Shown here piece by piece: positions 34,260 to 42,559 of a DNA stretch of 64,000 bases (within the stretch, counting starts at the first letter, position 1; the number at the start of each line of letters is the position of its first letter). Below the pieces are notes generated by a model. That model was not told the origin of the DNA. It made no database searches and saw nothing but the letters and a program-made list of their open reading frames with translations. The stretch is from G942493275 sp942493275 (GTDB taxonomy: Bacteria; Actinomycetota; Coriobacteriia; Anaerosomatales; PHET01): NCBI GenBank assembly GCA_942493275.1, contig OW818687.1, forward strand, positions 496,001-560,000, read 5' to 3'. The translations under genes were made by a program, and so were the position numbers.

Positions 34260-35660
34260 CTACGCTCCGAGAACCGCGGTGAGGCGCTCGACGATTGCGG
34301 AGCGATCGGCCTCGCCGACGAGCGTGCGCGGGTCGATGAGCAGGCGGTCGTCCTTCACGCGGGCAACCACGGCAGGCTCGCCGCCGAGGCGCAGCCGCTC
34401 CTCGAGGTCGACCACGCTGATGCGATTCGGTGCGACGGCCACGACCGCCGTGGGGATGTCGGCCATCGGCATCGCTCCGCCGCCCGCGCGGGCGACGTCG
34501 TCCATGACGTCGACGGCTGCGGCATCACCGACCGCGTCGCGGATGCGGCCCGCGAGCTCGCCCGCAGCGACTCGACACTCCTCGACCGGCATGGTGAGCA
34601 TGCGGAGCGTGGGAATCTCGCGCATCGCCTTCTCTTCATCGAGGTAAGCGCGCAAGGTGGCCTCGAGCGCGGCGAGCGTCATCTTGTCGAGACGCAGCGC
34701 TCGGGCCATAGGGTGCTTCTTGAGGCGCTGGATCACGTCGTAGCGGCCCACGAGAATGCCGGCCTGCGGTCCACCGAGAAGCTTGTCGCCGCTGCACGTG
34801 ACCACCGCGGCACCCTGCTCGACGCTCTCGCCGACGGTCGGCTCGTACGGCAGCCCGAAGCGGCGCAGATCCACCAGCACGCCGGAACCCTGGTCCTCCA
34901 TCACCGGCACGCCGTGGCGGGCGCCGAGCTCGACCAGGTCGCGAACCTCGACCTCGGCGGTGAAGCCGACGACGCGGTAGTTCGACGAGTGCACCTTGAG
35001 GATCAGGCCGGTCTTATCGGTAAGCGCGGCTTCGTAGTCGCGCAGGTGCGTCTTGTTGGTGCTGCCGACCTCGACCATCTCGGCGCCGGACTCGCGCATG
35101 ATGTCCGGGATGCGGAAGGAGCCGCCGATCTCGACGAGCTGCCCGCGGCTGACGATCGCTTCCTTGCCGCGCGAGAGCGCTGCGAGACCCATCATGACCG
35201 CGGCGGCGTTGTTGTTGACCGCCATCGCGGCCTCGGCGCCGGTGAGTTTGCACAGCAGCTGCTCGCAGTGCACGTGGCGGCTGCCGCGCTCGCCGCTGTC
35301 GACGTCGTATTCGAGGGTCGAGTAGTGCATGGCGACCTCAGTGACGGCCGCAACGGCGGCCTCCGAGAGGACCGACCGGCCAAGGTTGGTGTGCACGATG
35401 ATGCCGCTCGCGTTGACGACTCGGCGCAGGCTCGGTCGTGCAGCGAGCGTCGCACGCCCGGCGGCGTCGCGGGCGGCCTGCTCGGCGGAGAGTTCGAGCG
35501 GTTCGCCGGCGAGGATGCGGGCGCGCGCGTCGTCGACGGTCGCACGCACGGCGTCCACCACGATGGCGCGCGGCATACGTTGCAGGTAGTCGGCGAGCTC
35601 GGGCCGCGCGAGGACGGCGTCGGTCTTGGGAAGCGCTCTGAGCAGCGTGTTCGTATCCAT
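34260..35660 (-). CDS. selA: L-seryl-tRNA(Sec) selenium transferase SelA
   Basis: 466 residues, PLP-dependent, converting Ser-tRNA(Sec) to Sec-tRNA(Sec) with selenophosphate from SelD. The PLP-binding Lys lies in TCSGDKLLGGPQAG (about residue 290); VNASGIIVHTNLGRS (about 83-97) and the VNNNAAAVM stretch are typical SelA motifs. Length is normal (E. coli 463). The ATG has no Shine-Dalgarno but a -10-like TAGAAT 6 nt upstream, so translation may be leaderless. Confidence 0.96.
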   Translation of the reverse strand: MDTNTLLRALPKTDAVLARPELADYLQRMPRAIVVDAVRATVDDARARILAGEPLELSAEQAARDAAGRATLAARPSLRRVVNASGIIVHTNLGRSVLSEAAVAAVTEVAMHYSTLEYDVDSGERGSRHVHCEQLLCKLTGAEAAMAVNNNAAAVMMGLAALSRGKEAIVSRGQLVEIGGSFRIPDIMRESGAEMVEVGSTNKTHLRDYEAALTDKTGLILKVHSSNYRVVGFTAEVEVRDLVELGARHGVPVMEDQGSGVLVDLRRFGLPYEPTVGESVEQGAAVVTCSGDKLLGGPQAGILVGRYDVIQRLKKHPMARALRLDKMTLAALEATLRAYLDEEKAMREIPTLRMLTMPVEECRVAAGELAGRIRDAVGDAAAVDVMDDVARAGGGAMPMADIPTAVVAVAPNRISVVDLEERLRLGGEPAVVARVKDDRLLIDPRTLVGEADRSAIVERLTAVLGA

Positions 35661-35666
35661 GGGTCG

Positions 35667-35672
35667 ATTCTA
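35667..35672 (-). promoter_or_regulatory. -10 element placing the selA start at the transcript 5' end
   Basis: TAGAAT on the minus strand ends 6 nt before the selA ATG (35658-35660), with CGACCC between and no Shine-Dalgarno in that gap. The spacing matches leaderless genes common in Actinomycetota. No clear -35 is visible 17 bp further up. Confidence 0.5.
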
Positions 35673-35709
35673 CCCGAGGAGGCATCATGGCGAGGCGAGC
35701 CACGGCGCG

Positions 35710-36534
35710 TCAGAAGGCGAAGGTGATGCCCTTGTCGCCTCCGTAGGTACTCATCGTCGCCCCGACCTCGGTCATGATGAAGTCGTGTGCGCCGTAACGC
35801 TCCGAGAGCTGCGCCCGGATGTACTCCGCGTCCTCAGGGTTGTTGACATGAGCGATGACGCACTGACGGTCCGAGAGATCCGGACGCGCCTCGCCCACCA
35901 TGTCGAGCGCCGCCTCGATCAGCTTGCTATGGCCCCGCACCTTCTTCACGACGACCATCTCGCCGTCGTCGTAGTCGAGGATCGCGCGGATCCCAAGCAC
36001 CGAGGAGATCGCGCCCTTCGCAGGCGAGAGCCGGCCGCCCTTCACGATGTTCTCAAACGTGAACACGAGGGTGTACTGATTCATGTCTGCCCGGAAGGTA
36101 GTCAGGTCCTCGATGATCTCCGGGACGGTCCTTCCCTGCTCGGCCAACGTTGCCGCCCGAAGCACTGTCAGCCCGAGCCCGGAAGATGCGTGCATGCTGT
36201 CGAACACTGCAACGTCGACGCTGGCGACATCCTTTGCGATCAACGCCGACTGATACGTCGCGCTTTGCTTGGCCGACACGGTGATGCACAGAAGTGGCTC
36301 GCCATCGGCTGCGAGACGGGTGAAGGTCTCGGCGAGTTCGCCGGTCGTGGGAGGTGTGGTCTTGGGGAGCTCCTTCGACGCGGCCATGCGGCGCCAGAAC
36401 TCGGGAGGCGATATCTCCTCACGGTCGACGAAGGTCTCACCGCCCACCATGACCCGATACGGCACGATTGTGATGTCGTACCGACGTGCAATCTCCTCGG
36501 GCAGGTCACAGGTACTGTCAGTGATGATGTGCAC
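35710..36534 (-). CDS. DegV-family fatty-acid-binding protein
   Basis: 274 residues from GTG 36532-36534 (VHIITDSTCDLP), chosen for the AGGAGG just upstream; a longer frame has no ribosome site. ITDSTCDLP at the start and VFDSMHASSGLGLTVL are the conserved DegV signatures lining the lipid head-group site. Family members bind fatty acids for the FakB-type kinase system (known in Firmicutes). It lies 49 bp upstream of selA on the same strand. Confidence 0.9.
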   Translation of the reverse strand: MHIITDSTCDLPEEIARRYDITIVPYRVMVGGETFVDREEISPPEFWRRMAASKELPKTTPPTTGELAETFTRLAADGEPLLCITVSAKQSATYQSALIAKDVASVDVAVFDSMHASSGLGLTVLRAATLAEQGRTVPEIIEDLTTFRADMNQYTLVFTFENIVKGGRLSPAKGAISSVLGIRAILDYDDGEMVVVKKVRGHSKLIEAALDMVGEARPDLSDRQCVIAHVNNPEDAEYIRAQLSERYGAHDFIMTEVGATMSTYGGDKGITFAF

Positions 36535-36616
36535 GACGAACCTCCTGATGGAAGAGCGACCTGCTTGCCCCGCATCCCGAGGGTAACCTGTATGGCGGGC
36601 CTTCGGAAGGAGCATC

Positions 36617-37243
36617 ATGGGACCGGTAGTCATCGAGACCGAGCGGCTTCATCTGCGCGAGTGGACGGTGGACGACGCCGCGCCGTTCTCCGTACTGGCC
36701 AAAGACCCTGAGGTCATGCGCTACATTTCCGGCGGCACGCCGCACACCGACGAGCAGATCGCGGCGTTCATCAAGCGCCAGATCCGAGCGCAGGCCGAGC
36801 TGGGCTGGTGCCGGTGGGCGCTGCAACTGCGAGATCCCGCCCCGGGCGAGCCAACGGGCGTGATCGGGTTCACCGGCCCCGGGTGCACATTCGCGCCCGA
36901 CGTCGAGGTGGGCTGGTGGGTGCACCGAGACCTGTGGGGGCGTGGACTCGCGCAGGAAGCCGCACAGGCGGCGGTGGACCACAGCTTCGGGGCGCTCGGC
37001 CTGCCGCGTCTCATCTGCTGCGTTCACCCCGAGAACACCGCATCCCTTCGCGTCGCCGAGAAGACCGGGTTCCTGCCTGTCGACGAGATCAAGTTTCGCG
37101 GCATCCGGATCATCCGGCACGAGCTGCTGAACCCGGACCCCGATGCGCGGACGTCACCGGGTGTGAGCGCCGACTGCGGGTGCGAGGAGCGGGCCGAGGT
37201 GCGGGTTGTGCGGGCGTTCAGTCCGCCATCCAGCAACCGGTGA
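36617..37243 (+). CDS. GNAT-family N-acetyltransferase (RimJ/RimL type)
   Basis: 208 residues, ATG behind GGAAGGAGC. The opening VIETERLHLREWTVDDA and ending of the fold PLICCVHPENTASLRVAEKTGF are typical of the RimJ/RimL subgroup; the acetyl-CoA loop sits in WGRGLAQEAAQAA. The substrate is not predictable. The last 35 residues (Cys/Pro-rich) extend past the domain. Divergent from degV, convergent with the KTSC gene 6 bp away. Confidence 0.85.
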   Translation: MGPVVIETERLHLREWTVDDAAPFSVLAKDPEVMRYISGGTPHTDEQIAAFIKRQIRAQAELGWCRWALQLRDPAPGEPTGVIGFTGPGCTFAPDVEVGWWVHRDLWGRGLAQEAAQAAVDHSFGALGLPRLICCVHPENTASLRVAEKTGFLPVDEIKFRGIRIIRHELLNPDPDARTSPGVSADCGCEERAEVRVVRAFSPPSSNR

Positions 37244-37248
37244 GGGCT

Positions 37249-37476
37249 CTACCGCTCCCGTCGCTCGAAGCCTTTGCGGACAATCGAGTTGATGTAGGCG
37301 TTCAGCCCATGCCCCTCTGATGCGAGCCGCTTCATGTTGTCGCAGTTTGCCGCTCCACAACTCGCGTCCGTGTAGAGGTAGACCGCTCCGGTCGTAAACT
37401 GGACGCGGATGAAGTCCGGTCCCATCTCGTATGCCGCAACCCCTGAGTCCCCGCCCAGATTCGCGTATGGCTCCAT
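37249..37476 (-). CDS. KTSC-like small protein
   Basis: 75 residues from ATG 37474-37476, behind TCAGGAGGGC; the longer frame upstream lacks a ribosome site. The pattern VAAYEMGPDFIRVQFTTGAVYLYT followed by MKRLASEGHGLNAYIN resembles the KTSC domain (short, often found alone or with nucleic-acid enzymes). Two Cys (SCGAANC) are extra. Function unknown. Confidence 0.65.
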   Translation of the reverse strand: MEPYANLGGDSGVAAYEMGPDFIRVQFTTGAVYLYTDASCGAANCDNMKRLASEGHGLNAYINSIVRKGFERRER

Positions 37477-37591
37477 GCGCCCTCCTGATTCACGCGCGCC
37501 CAAAGTGGACGCTCCTGAATCGAACCTAGGGCACACGATGGGACGGCGGTATCGGGTGATGCCCCCATCCTCGGCAAGCGCGGGCGCGCAT

Positions 37592-37611
37592 TTCCGGCGC
37601 CGCTGCCGGAA
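37592..37611 (-). terminator. weak hairpin after the selD-yedF pair
   Basis: TTCCGGC (37592-37598) and GCCGGAA (37605-37611) form a 7-bp stem with a 6-nt loop, 63 nt past the DsrE-like stop. No T-run follows. The rest of the ~200-bp gap (37477-37673) shows nothing I can name. Confidence 0.35.
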
Positions 37612-37673
37612 GCGCAGGAAGAGGCATCAGGAAGAACCCTACTCGGGCTCAATGCGGGCGGCTGGTAGCCGGC

Positions 37674-38012
37674 CTACGCGATCGTCACCACGTCGTCGGC
37701 TCCGCAGATCGCCGAGACCGTCTGCACCATGGTGCCGACCTCGCCGACGGCGAGCTTCTCGGTGAGCTTGAGGTAGTCGAGACAGGTGCCGCAGGCCTTC
37801 ACTGGGACGCCGTGCTCGGCGAGCAGGCGCAGGTCGTCGAGGGACTCGGAGCCTTCGCAGGCCAGGCGGACACCGCCGTTGGCGAGCATGACAGCCGCGG
37901 GGCGCTGCTCTTCGCGAGCGAGCGCGTAGAGGAAGTTGCGCATCAGGAGTCTACCGAGTTCGTCGTCCCCTGAACCGTAGCGGTCGGAGAGAATCATGAT
38001 GCGCTTCGCCAC
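37674..38012 (-). CDS. DsrE/YedF C-terminal-like selenium-metabolism protein, lacking the TusA domain
   Basis: 112 residues from GTG 38010-38012 (VAKRIMILSDRYGSG), with GGAGGT 4 nt upstream; an ATG 12 bp earlier is the alternative. RIMILSDRYGSGDDELG and VKACGTCLDYLKL match the DsrE-like C-terminal half of YedF, whose paired Cys are thought to handle reactive sulfur or selenium. The N-terminal TusA-like (CPxP) domain usual in YedF is absent. It sits 72 bp after selD on the same strand, supporting a role in selenium supply. Confidence 0.78.
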   Translation of the reverse strand: MAKRIMILSDRYGSGDDELGRLLMRNFLYALAREEQRPAAVMLANGGVRLACEGSESLDDLRLLAEHGVPVKACGTCLDYLKLTEKLAVGEVGTMVQTVSAICGADDVVTIA

Positions 38013-38084
38013 GAGGACCTCCATAAGCCGAGCGAGATAGAGTCCATGCGGACTCATTATAACGCTCGATTACGGACCCGGGGG

Positions 38085-39128
38085 CTACCTGATTGAGACC
38101 TCGCCCGGTGTCCCGGCGACGCATCGGCCCACGGTCGCGGCGAGGATGCCGCGCGCCTCAAGCAACTCGACGAGTTGGCCCGCGGCCTGCCCAGGCACCG
38201 CCATCAGCAGTCCGCCGCTCGTCTGGGGGTCGCACATCACACGCATCCAGACCTCGGCGTCGCCCTCGGCGAACCAGCGAACGAAGTCGCGCGCCCACTC
38301 GGCGATCTCAGCAGTGCGCCCCGGAGCGACGCCCTGCTCGGCGTAGTGGAGTGCCCGGTCGAACAGCGGTACGGCACTCAAGTCGATCTCAGCGGCACAG
38401 CCGCTTGCCAGGGCCATCTCGTGGACGTGCCCCGCGAGGCCGAAACCGGTGATGTCGGTCGCTGCGTGGACGCCGACCTCCATCATCGCTTCGCAGGCGC
38501 TGCGGTTGAGCGCCGCCATCGTCTCGATGACGTCGCGGGCGGTGTCCTCGGTCTCGAGACCGCGCTTGATGGCGGTGGCGATGAGGCCGGTGCCGATGGG
38601 CTTGGTGAGGATAAGCACGTCGCCCGGGACCGCTCCGCGGTTTCGGACGATGTGATCGGGGTGGATGGTCCCGAAGACCGACAGCCCGTACTTGGGCTCG
38701 ACGTCATCGATGGTGTGACCGCCTACGGTGACAGCCCCGGCCTCCAGAACCTTCTCGGCGCCTCCGCGCACGACCTCGCCCACGACGTCGGGGCCGAGTG
38801 AACACGGGAACGCGAGCAGGTTCATGACGGCGAGCGGACGCCCGCCCATCGCGTAGATGTCGGAGAGCGCGTTGGCGGCGGTGATGCGGCCGAAGTCGTA
38901 CGGGTCGTCGACGATGGGCGTGAAGAAGTCGACCGTGAGCAGCGCGGCCTGGTCATCGGAGAGCCGATAGACCGCCGCGTCGTCACTGGTCTCGAAGCCG
39001 AGCACGAGGGCGTCACTGATGCCCGGTGCGATCTTGTCGAGCACTGCCTGGAGGTCCGCCGGACCCCACTTGGCCGCTCAACCGGCCTTCGACGACATCT
39101 GTGTGAGCCTGATTCGCTCCTCGCCCAT
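38085..39128 (-). CDS. selD: selenophosphate synthetase SelD, itself a selenoprotein (in-frame TGA)
   Basis: 347 codons from ATG 39126-39128 with AAGGTG upstream. It makes selenophosphate from selenide and ATP. Residues 1-16 (MGEERIRLTQMSSKAG) align with E. coli SelD (IRLTQYSHGAG); codon 17 is TGA (39078-39080), exactly at the catalytic Cys17 position, so it encodes Sec. The following residues are Ala-Ala-Lys: Lys20 is kept, but the usual Gly-Cys at 18-19 is Ala-Ala. Downstream are the ATP-binding DDAAVY and LLTVDFFTPIVDDP, FGLAGHVHEMALA and CDPQTSGGLLMAVP. A hairpin follows the TGA. Read without Sec, translation would start only at GTG 39044 and lose the catalytic motif. Confidence 0.93.
39049..39080 (-). 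promoter_or_regulatory. selD UGA codon and candidate bacterial SECIS hairpin
   Basis: Nine nt after the TGA (39080-39078) the minus strand reads TGG-GGTCC-GGC-GGACC-T-CCA (39068-39049): a stem of 8 pairs with one bulged T and a G-bearing 3-nt loop whose apex is about 18 nt from the UGA. Position and G-containing loop fit a bacterial SECIS bound by SelB. Confidence 0.65.
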
Positions 39129-39138
39129 CTCGGTCACC

Positions 39139-40503
39139 TTACCGATACGCTTTCGCCGGAAGTTCGTCGTCGGGCTGGAAGCCGGGGTAGGGCTCGGCGA
39201 GCAGGAAGCCTTGGGCGTAGCGCACGCCAAGCTCCCTGAGCATCGCGAGCTCTCCTTCGGTCTCCACGCCCTCGGCCACGACGTGCGAGCTCACACGCTG
39301 GCCAAACGTCACGAGCGAGCTGATCAGCGCCGCCCGGACCTCGTCGGTATCGCAGTCCCGGATAAGGGACAGGTCGATCTTGAGCCACTCAGGCCGAACC
39401 TCGGCCAGGCAGTTGAGCGAGCCGTAGCCAGCACCCGCGTCGTCGACGGCCACGCCGAAGCCGAGCGCTCGCACGTACTCGAGGGTCGAGCGAAACGCGG
39501 TGAAGTCGTGGATCGCGGTCCGCTCGGTAAGTTCGAGGACGATGCGCGAGGGCTCGATGTCGTCTTCGTTGGCCAGCGCCGATGTCACGACGTCGCGAAG
39601 CTGCGGGTCGCACACCGCTTCGGGCTCGATGTTGAGGAACAGCATGCGGCCCTCTGGCAGCGCTCGGGCCGCTTCCATGGCCTTGGCGCGGCACACGCGC
39701 TCGAGGCGCAGCACCAGGTCCGCGTCGTAGGCGACTGAGAAGAGCTTGTCGGGACGCTCGAACTCGCTGTCCACGGGGCCCCGTGAAAGGGCCTCGTAGC
39801 CGATGACCTCCATCGTCGAGAGATCGAAAATGGGGTGCATCAGAGTGTGGATGCTCTCGTTGGCGAGAATGTCGCGAAGGCGGGCGACGCGGTCCACCGT
39901 GTCGGCGGTCGTCCGGTCGAACGAGTCGGCGAGCGCCGAATCGAGACCGTCGTAGATGAGTCGCTCGAGACGCATTGACTCGTCCCTGCAGATCGTCGAC
40001 GAGCCCACGTAGCACCCGAACTTGCGGAACAGCGACGGCTCAATGCGTGCCGAGAGCTTCTCGCGCAGAGCCGCCTCCACGCGCTGCGCGAGCGCGATGC
40101 GCGAGCTGGGATCGATGCACGCGGTGGTTCTGGGCGGCGAGAGCACGATGACGAAGGCGTTACCGGAGTTCATGAGCTCGGCGATGACGTCGGCGTCGCG
40201 AAGGTGCTCTCCGGCGATCTCGTCGAGTGTCTCGGCGGTCTGACGCATGACGTCGTCGAAGATGCGCCAGCCGTATATCTCCTCGATGCGCGAGTAGCGC
40301 ACGACGTTGATGTAGAGCAGCGACACCTCGCCGCGGTCCTCGAGCAGCGACCCGATCCGCGGGAAGAGCAGCGGCGTGGTGGGGAGCCCCGTCACGGGGT
40401 CGAACAGCAGCTGCTTGAGCTCAGGGTGATCCTCGACGGTGTCGCCGAAGTCCAGCCACGACTCCAGCAGGTACCGCGCGTTCTCACGCTCGGTGCGGTC
40501 CAT
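39139..40503 (-). CDS. EAL-domain protein with degenerate GGDEF-like N-terminus
   Basis: 454 residues, cytoplasmic. Residues about 30-190 have a GGDEF-like fold (FDPVTGLPTTPLLFPRI) but no GG[DE]EF active site. Residues 205-450 form an EAL domain: GYEALSRGP replaces ExLxR, and FLNIEPEAV, LELTERTAI, VAVDDAGAGYGSLN, WLKIDLSLI and VAEGVETEGEL are intact, with the DD metal pair. It could hydrolyse c-di-GMP or merely bind it; the Ser for Leu/Val in EALSR is tolerated in many active enzymes. It lies 10 bp upstream of selD on the same strand, an unusual coupling. Confidence 0.87.
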   Translation of the reverse strand: MDRTERENARYLLESWLDFGDTVEDHPELKQLLFDPVTGLPTTPLLFPRIGSLLEDRGEVSLLYINVVRYSRIEEIYGWRIFDDVMRQTAETLDEIAGEHLRDADVIAELMNSGNAFVIVLSPPRTTACIDPSSRIALAQRVEAALREKLSARIEPSLFRKFGCYVGSSTICRDESMRLERLIYDGLDSALADSFDRTTADTVDRVARLRDILANESIHTLMHPIFDLSTMEVIGYEALSRGPVDSEFERPDKLFSVAYDADLVLRLERVCRAKAMEAARALPEGRMLFLNIEPEAVCDPQLRDVVTSALANEDDIEPSRIVLELTERTAIHDFTAFRSTLEYVRALGFGVAVDDAGAGYGSLNCLAEVRPEWLKIDLSLIRDCDTDEVRAALISSLVTFGQRVSSHVVAEGVETEGELAMLRELGVRYAQGFLLAEPYPGFQPDDELPAKAYR

Positions 40504-40551
40504 TCACGCCTCCCTCGGCAGGCCGATCATCGACACGATCCACCCTGCCTG

Positions 40552-42555
40552 TCACGCGTACGCCAGCCTGAGAGCGACCGCCCCGTTGGCCTCGACAGGC
40601 ACCCCGAACACCGTTCCGCCCACCGCGACCGGCGCGCCTCCGCGCACGTCGGTGATGGACACCACCCTCTTCTCGAGGGTCAGCGTGGCATCCGCCTTCG
40701 CCGACCCGTGGTTCACGAGCAGCAGCACGTCCTCGGTATCGCCCTGGAAGAGCGCAACCTCGACCTCGGGCACGCTGCACGCCACCGGGGCGCCGCATCC
40801 CGCCGCGCGGGCCACTGCACCGTACACTTGGCGCATCATCTCGGACACCGCCGGCGGAGTCGCCCACGCGTCGCCCTGAGCAATCGCGCGCTCGATGGGC
40901 GCAGCCACGAAGATCGCGCGTCCCTGGCCGACCTGGTTCACGGTGAGGAGCGGGCTGCCCTTGGCATCGGTCGCAACCACCGTGGCGGTCCCGCCGGAGA
41001 GCAGCGCGTAGTTGGGGATGTCGAAGAACGCGTCGAAGCTTTCGAGCGCGCCGAGCACCTCGGCCTGCGCGACCCGGCAGGTGAGCGTGGATGCCGGGCC
41101 TCCGTCGCCGAGGAATTCGACGCCGAACAGTTCGCGGAAGCTCGAGTGCGTGTCGCCGCCGCCGTAGGAGCACACGATCGAGCCGCCGCCCTGCACGAAG
41201 GCGGCGAGCCGCTCCCAGGTCTCGTCGGCGAGCGCGAACGGCGACGGGATCACCAGCACCGACTGGTCCGCGAAGTCGTCGCTCTCGCGCACCACCGAGA
41301 CCGGCACGTGAGCCTGCTTCGCGATGATGAAGGCATGCAGGCATGAACGCGGGCCGTACAGCCCCGCGAGATTGGGCAGCGGCTCGTAGCGCTCGGACGG
41401 CACGACGACCGCCGTGCGCTCGGCCATCAGCTGGTGCGATCTGAGGTCGATGAACGCCGAGGTGCGCACGAATCGACGCATGTCATCGAAGGCCGGCTTG
41501 GTCACGCCCTCTGCGTCAGCGAGGCCCACGAGGGTCTCGAACGGGTCGAGGAAGTACGGCTCGCGCCGCTCGGTATCCATGTCGCGGTAGCGCCGTGCGA
41601 GCACGCCGGCGGCACGGTTGGCCACCGCCGACCACAGCACGTTGCGCAGGTAAGCCGCCTCCTCGGCGGGCGATGCGTCCAGCGAACCCACGCCGACCTC
41701 GTCGAGAAGCACCGGCTTGCCGCGGTGCGCCATCCGCAGCAGGAACGCGTCGAGGTAGGTCGAGGGACCGCTCGCGATGGGGCCGGCCGCGGCGTAGGCG
41801 GCGTAGGCGGCGGTCACGTGCGAGACAGCGAACTCGCAGCGGTCGATGGCGTCGCGAGCATCCACGCCGGTCGCGCGGAAGAGAGTCTCGGCGTCGCAGC
41901 CGAGCGCGATGGGACGCTCGGGATCGTGCTCGCGCACGGCCTCGCGCAGGAGGTCGACCCACGACTCGAGATCGGGTGAGGACTCGAATCCCGAAAGGAA
42001 CGACTCATTGCCGAGCATCCAGGCGAACACGCCCTTCTCGGCACGCAGGCGCCCGACGACCTTGGCCACGAGCGCGACTTCGCGCTGCAGCAGGTACGAG
42101 TCAGTGCGGGGGTCACGGCGCTTGCCCCACGTGACCTCGGTGAGTTCCGAGTGGCGGTCATCGGCGAAGAAGCACACGATCGCCTGCATCTTCTTGGCGC
42201 CGAGCGCCTCGATGATGCCGGCAAGACGGCCCAGGGCGTCTTCCGAGTACTGCCCGACCTGCGGTTCGATCACGCGCCAGCTCACGAAGACGCGTACCAG
42301 CGAAGCGCGCGCCTCGGCCAGCGCCTCGATATCGGCCGAGAGATCGCGGTCGTACCAGTCCTCGGGACCCTGGGTCTCGGTATCGAGCGGGTACAGGCTG
42401 GTGCCGGCGAGGAAGAGCGGGTTGCGGCCGCGCGCCTTGCCCTGCGCGGTCTGCTCGGCACGACGCTCATCCGGAGTCGTCGCGGTGGACTCGACGACCT
42501 CGGGCCTCTCGATGCGCTGGCGCGGCTGACGGGGTCCGCCTCTGCGGGTGGGCAT
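40552..42555 (-). CDS. glycoside hydrolase-like (clan A TIM barrel) protein
   Basis: 667 residues without a signal peptide. Residues about 45-340 form a TIM-barrel with the clan GH-A hallmarks: FAWMLGNESF (acid/base Glu after Asn) and KPVLLDEVGVG (nucleophile Glu). Residues about 375-560 resemble the glutamine-amidotransferase-like trimerisation domain of GH42-type enzymes (VLVIPSPFALADETWERLAAFVQGGG split by two or more motifs), and about 590-667 a small beta domain. The substrate is unknown and a cytosolic or non-classically exported enzyme is implied. It precedes a TPR gene by 4 bp on its upstream side and shares the cluster with a B12-binding protein. Confidence 0.75.
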   Translation of the reverse strand: MPTRRGGPRQPRQRIERPEVVESTATTPDERRAEQTAQGKARGRNPLFLAGTSLYPLDTETQGPEDWYDRDLSADIEALAEARASLVRVFVSWRVIEPQVGQYSEDALGRLAGIIEALGAKKMQAIVCFFADDRHSELTEVTWGKRRDPRTDSYLLQREVALVAKVVGRLRAEKGVFAWMLGNESFLSGFESSPDLESWVDLLREAVREHDPERPIALGCDAETLFRATGVDARDAIDRCEFAVSHVTAAYAAYAAAGPIASGPSTYLDAFLLRMAHRGKPVLLDEVGVGSLDASPAEEAAYLRNVLWSAVANRAAGVLARRYRDMDTERREPYFLDPFETLVGLADAEGVTKPAFDDMRRFVRTSAFIDLRSHQLMAERTAVVVPSERYEPLPNLAGLYGPRSCLHAFIIAKQAHVPVSVVRESDDFADQSVLVIPSPFALADETWERLAAFVQGGGSIVCSYGGGDTHSSFRELFGVEFLGDGGPASTLTCRVAQAEVLGALESFDAFFDIPNYALLSGGTATVVATDAKGSPLLTVNQVGQGRAIFVAAPIERAIAQGDAWATPPAVSEMMRQVYGAVARAAGCGAPVACSVPEVEVALFQGDTEDVLLLVNHGSAKADATLTLEKRVVSITDVRGGAPVAVGGTVFGVPVEANGAVALRLAYA

Positions 42556-42559
42556 CCCT

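Noticed and set aside
35686..35745. 19-codon plus-strand ORF with AGGAGG-like site antisense to the end of degV
   Set aside because: Very short, no homology recognisable, overlaps the degV 3' end; the site is probably chance.
36617..37243. Cys/Pro-rich tail of the GNAT as a separate domain or selenoprotein tail
   Set aside because: Only about 35 residues and no TGA context; probably a variable C-terminus.
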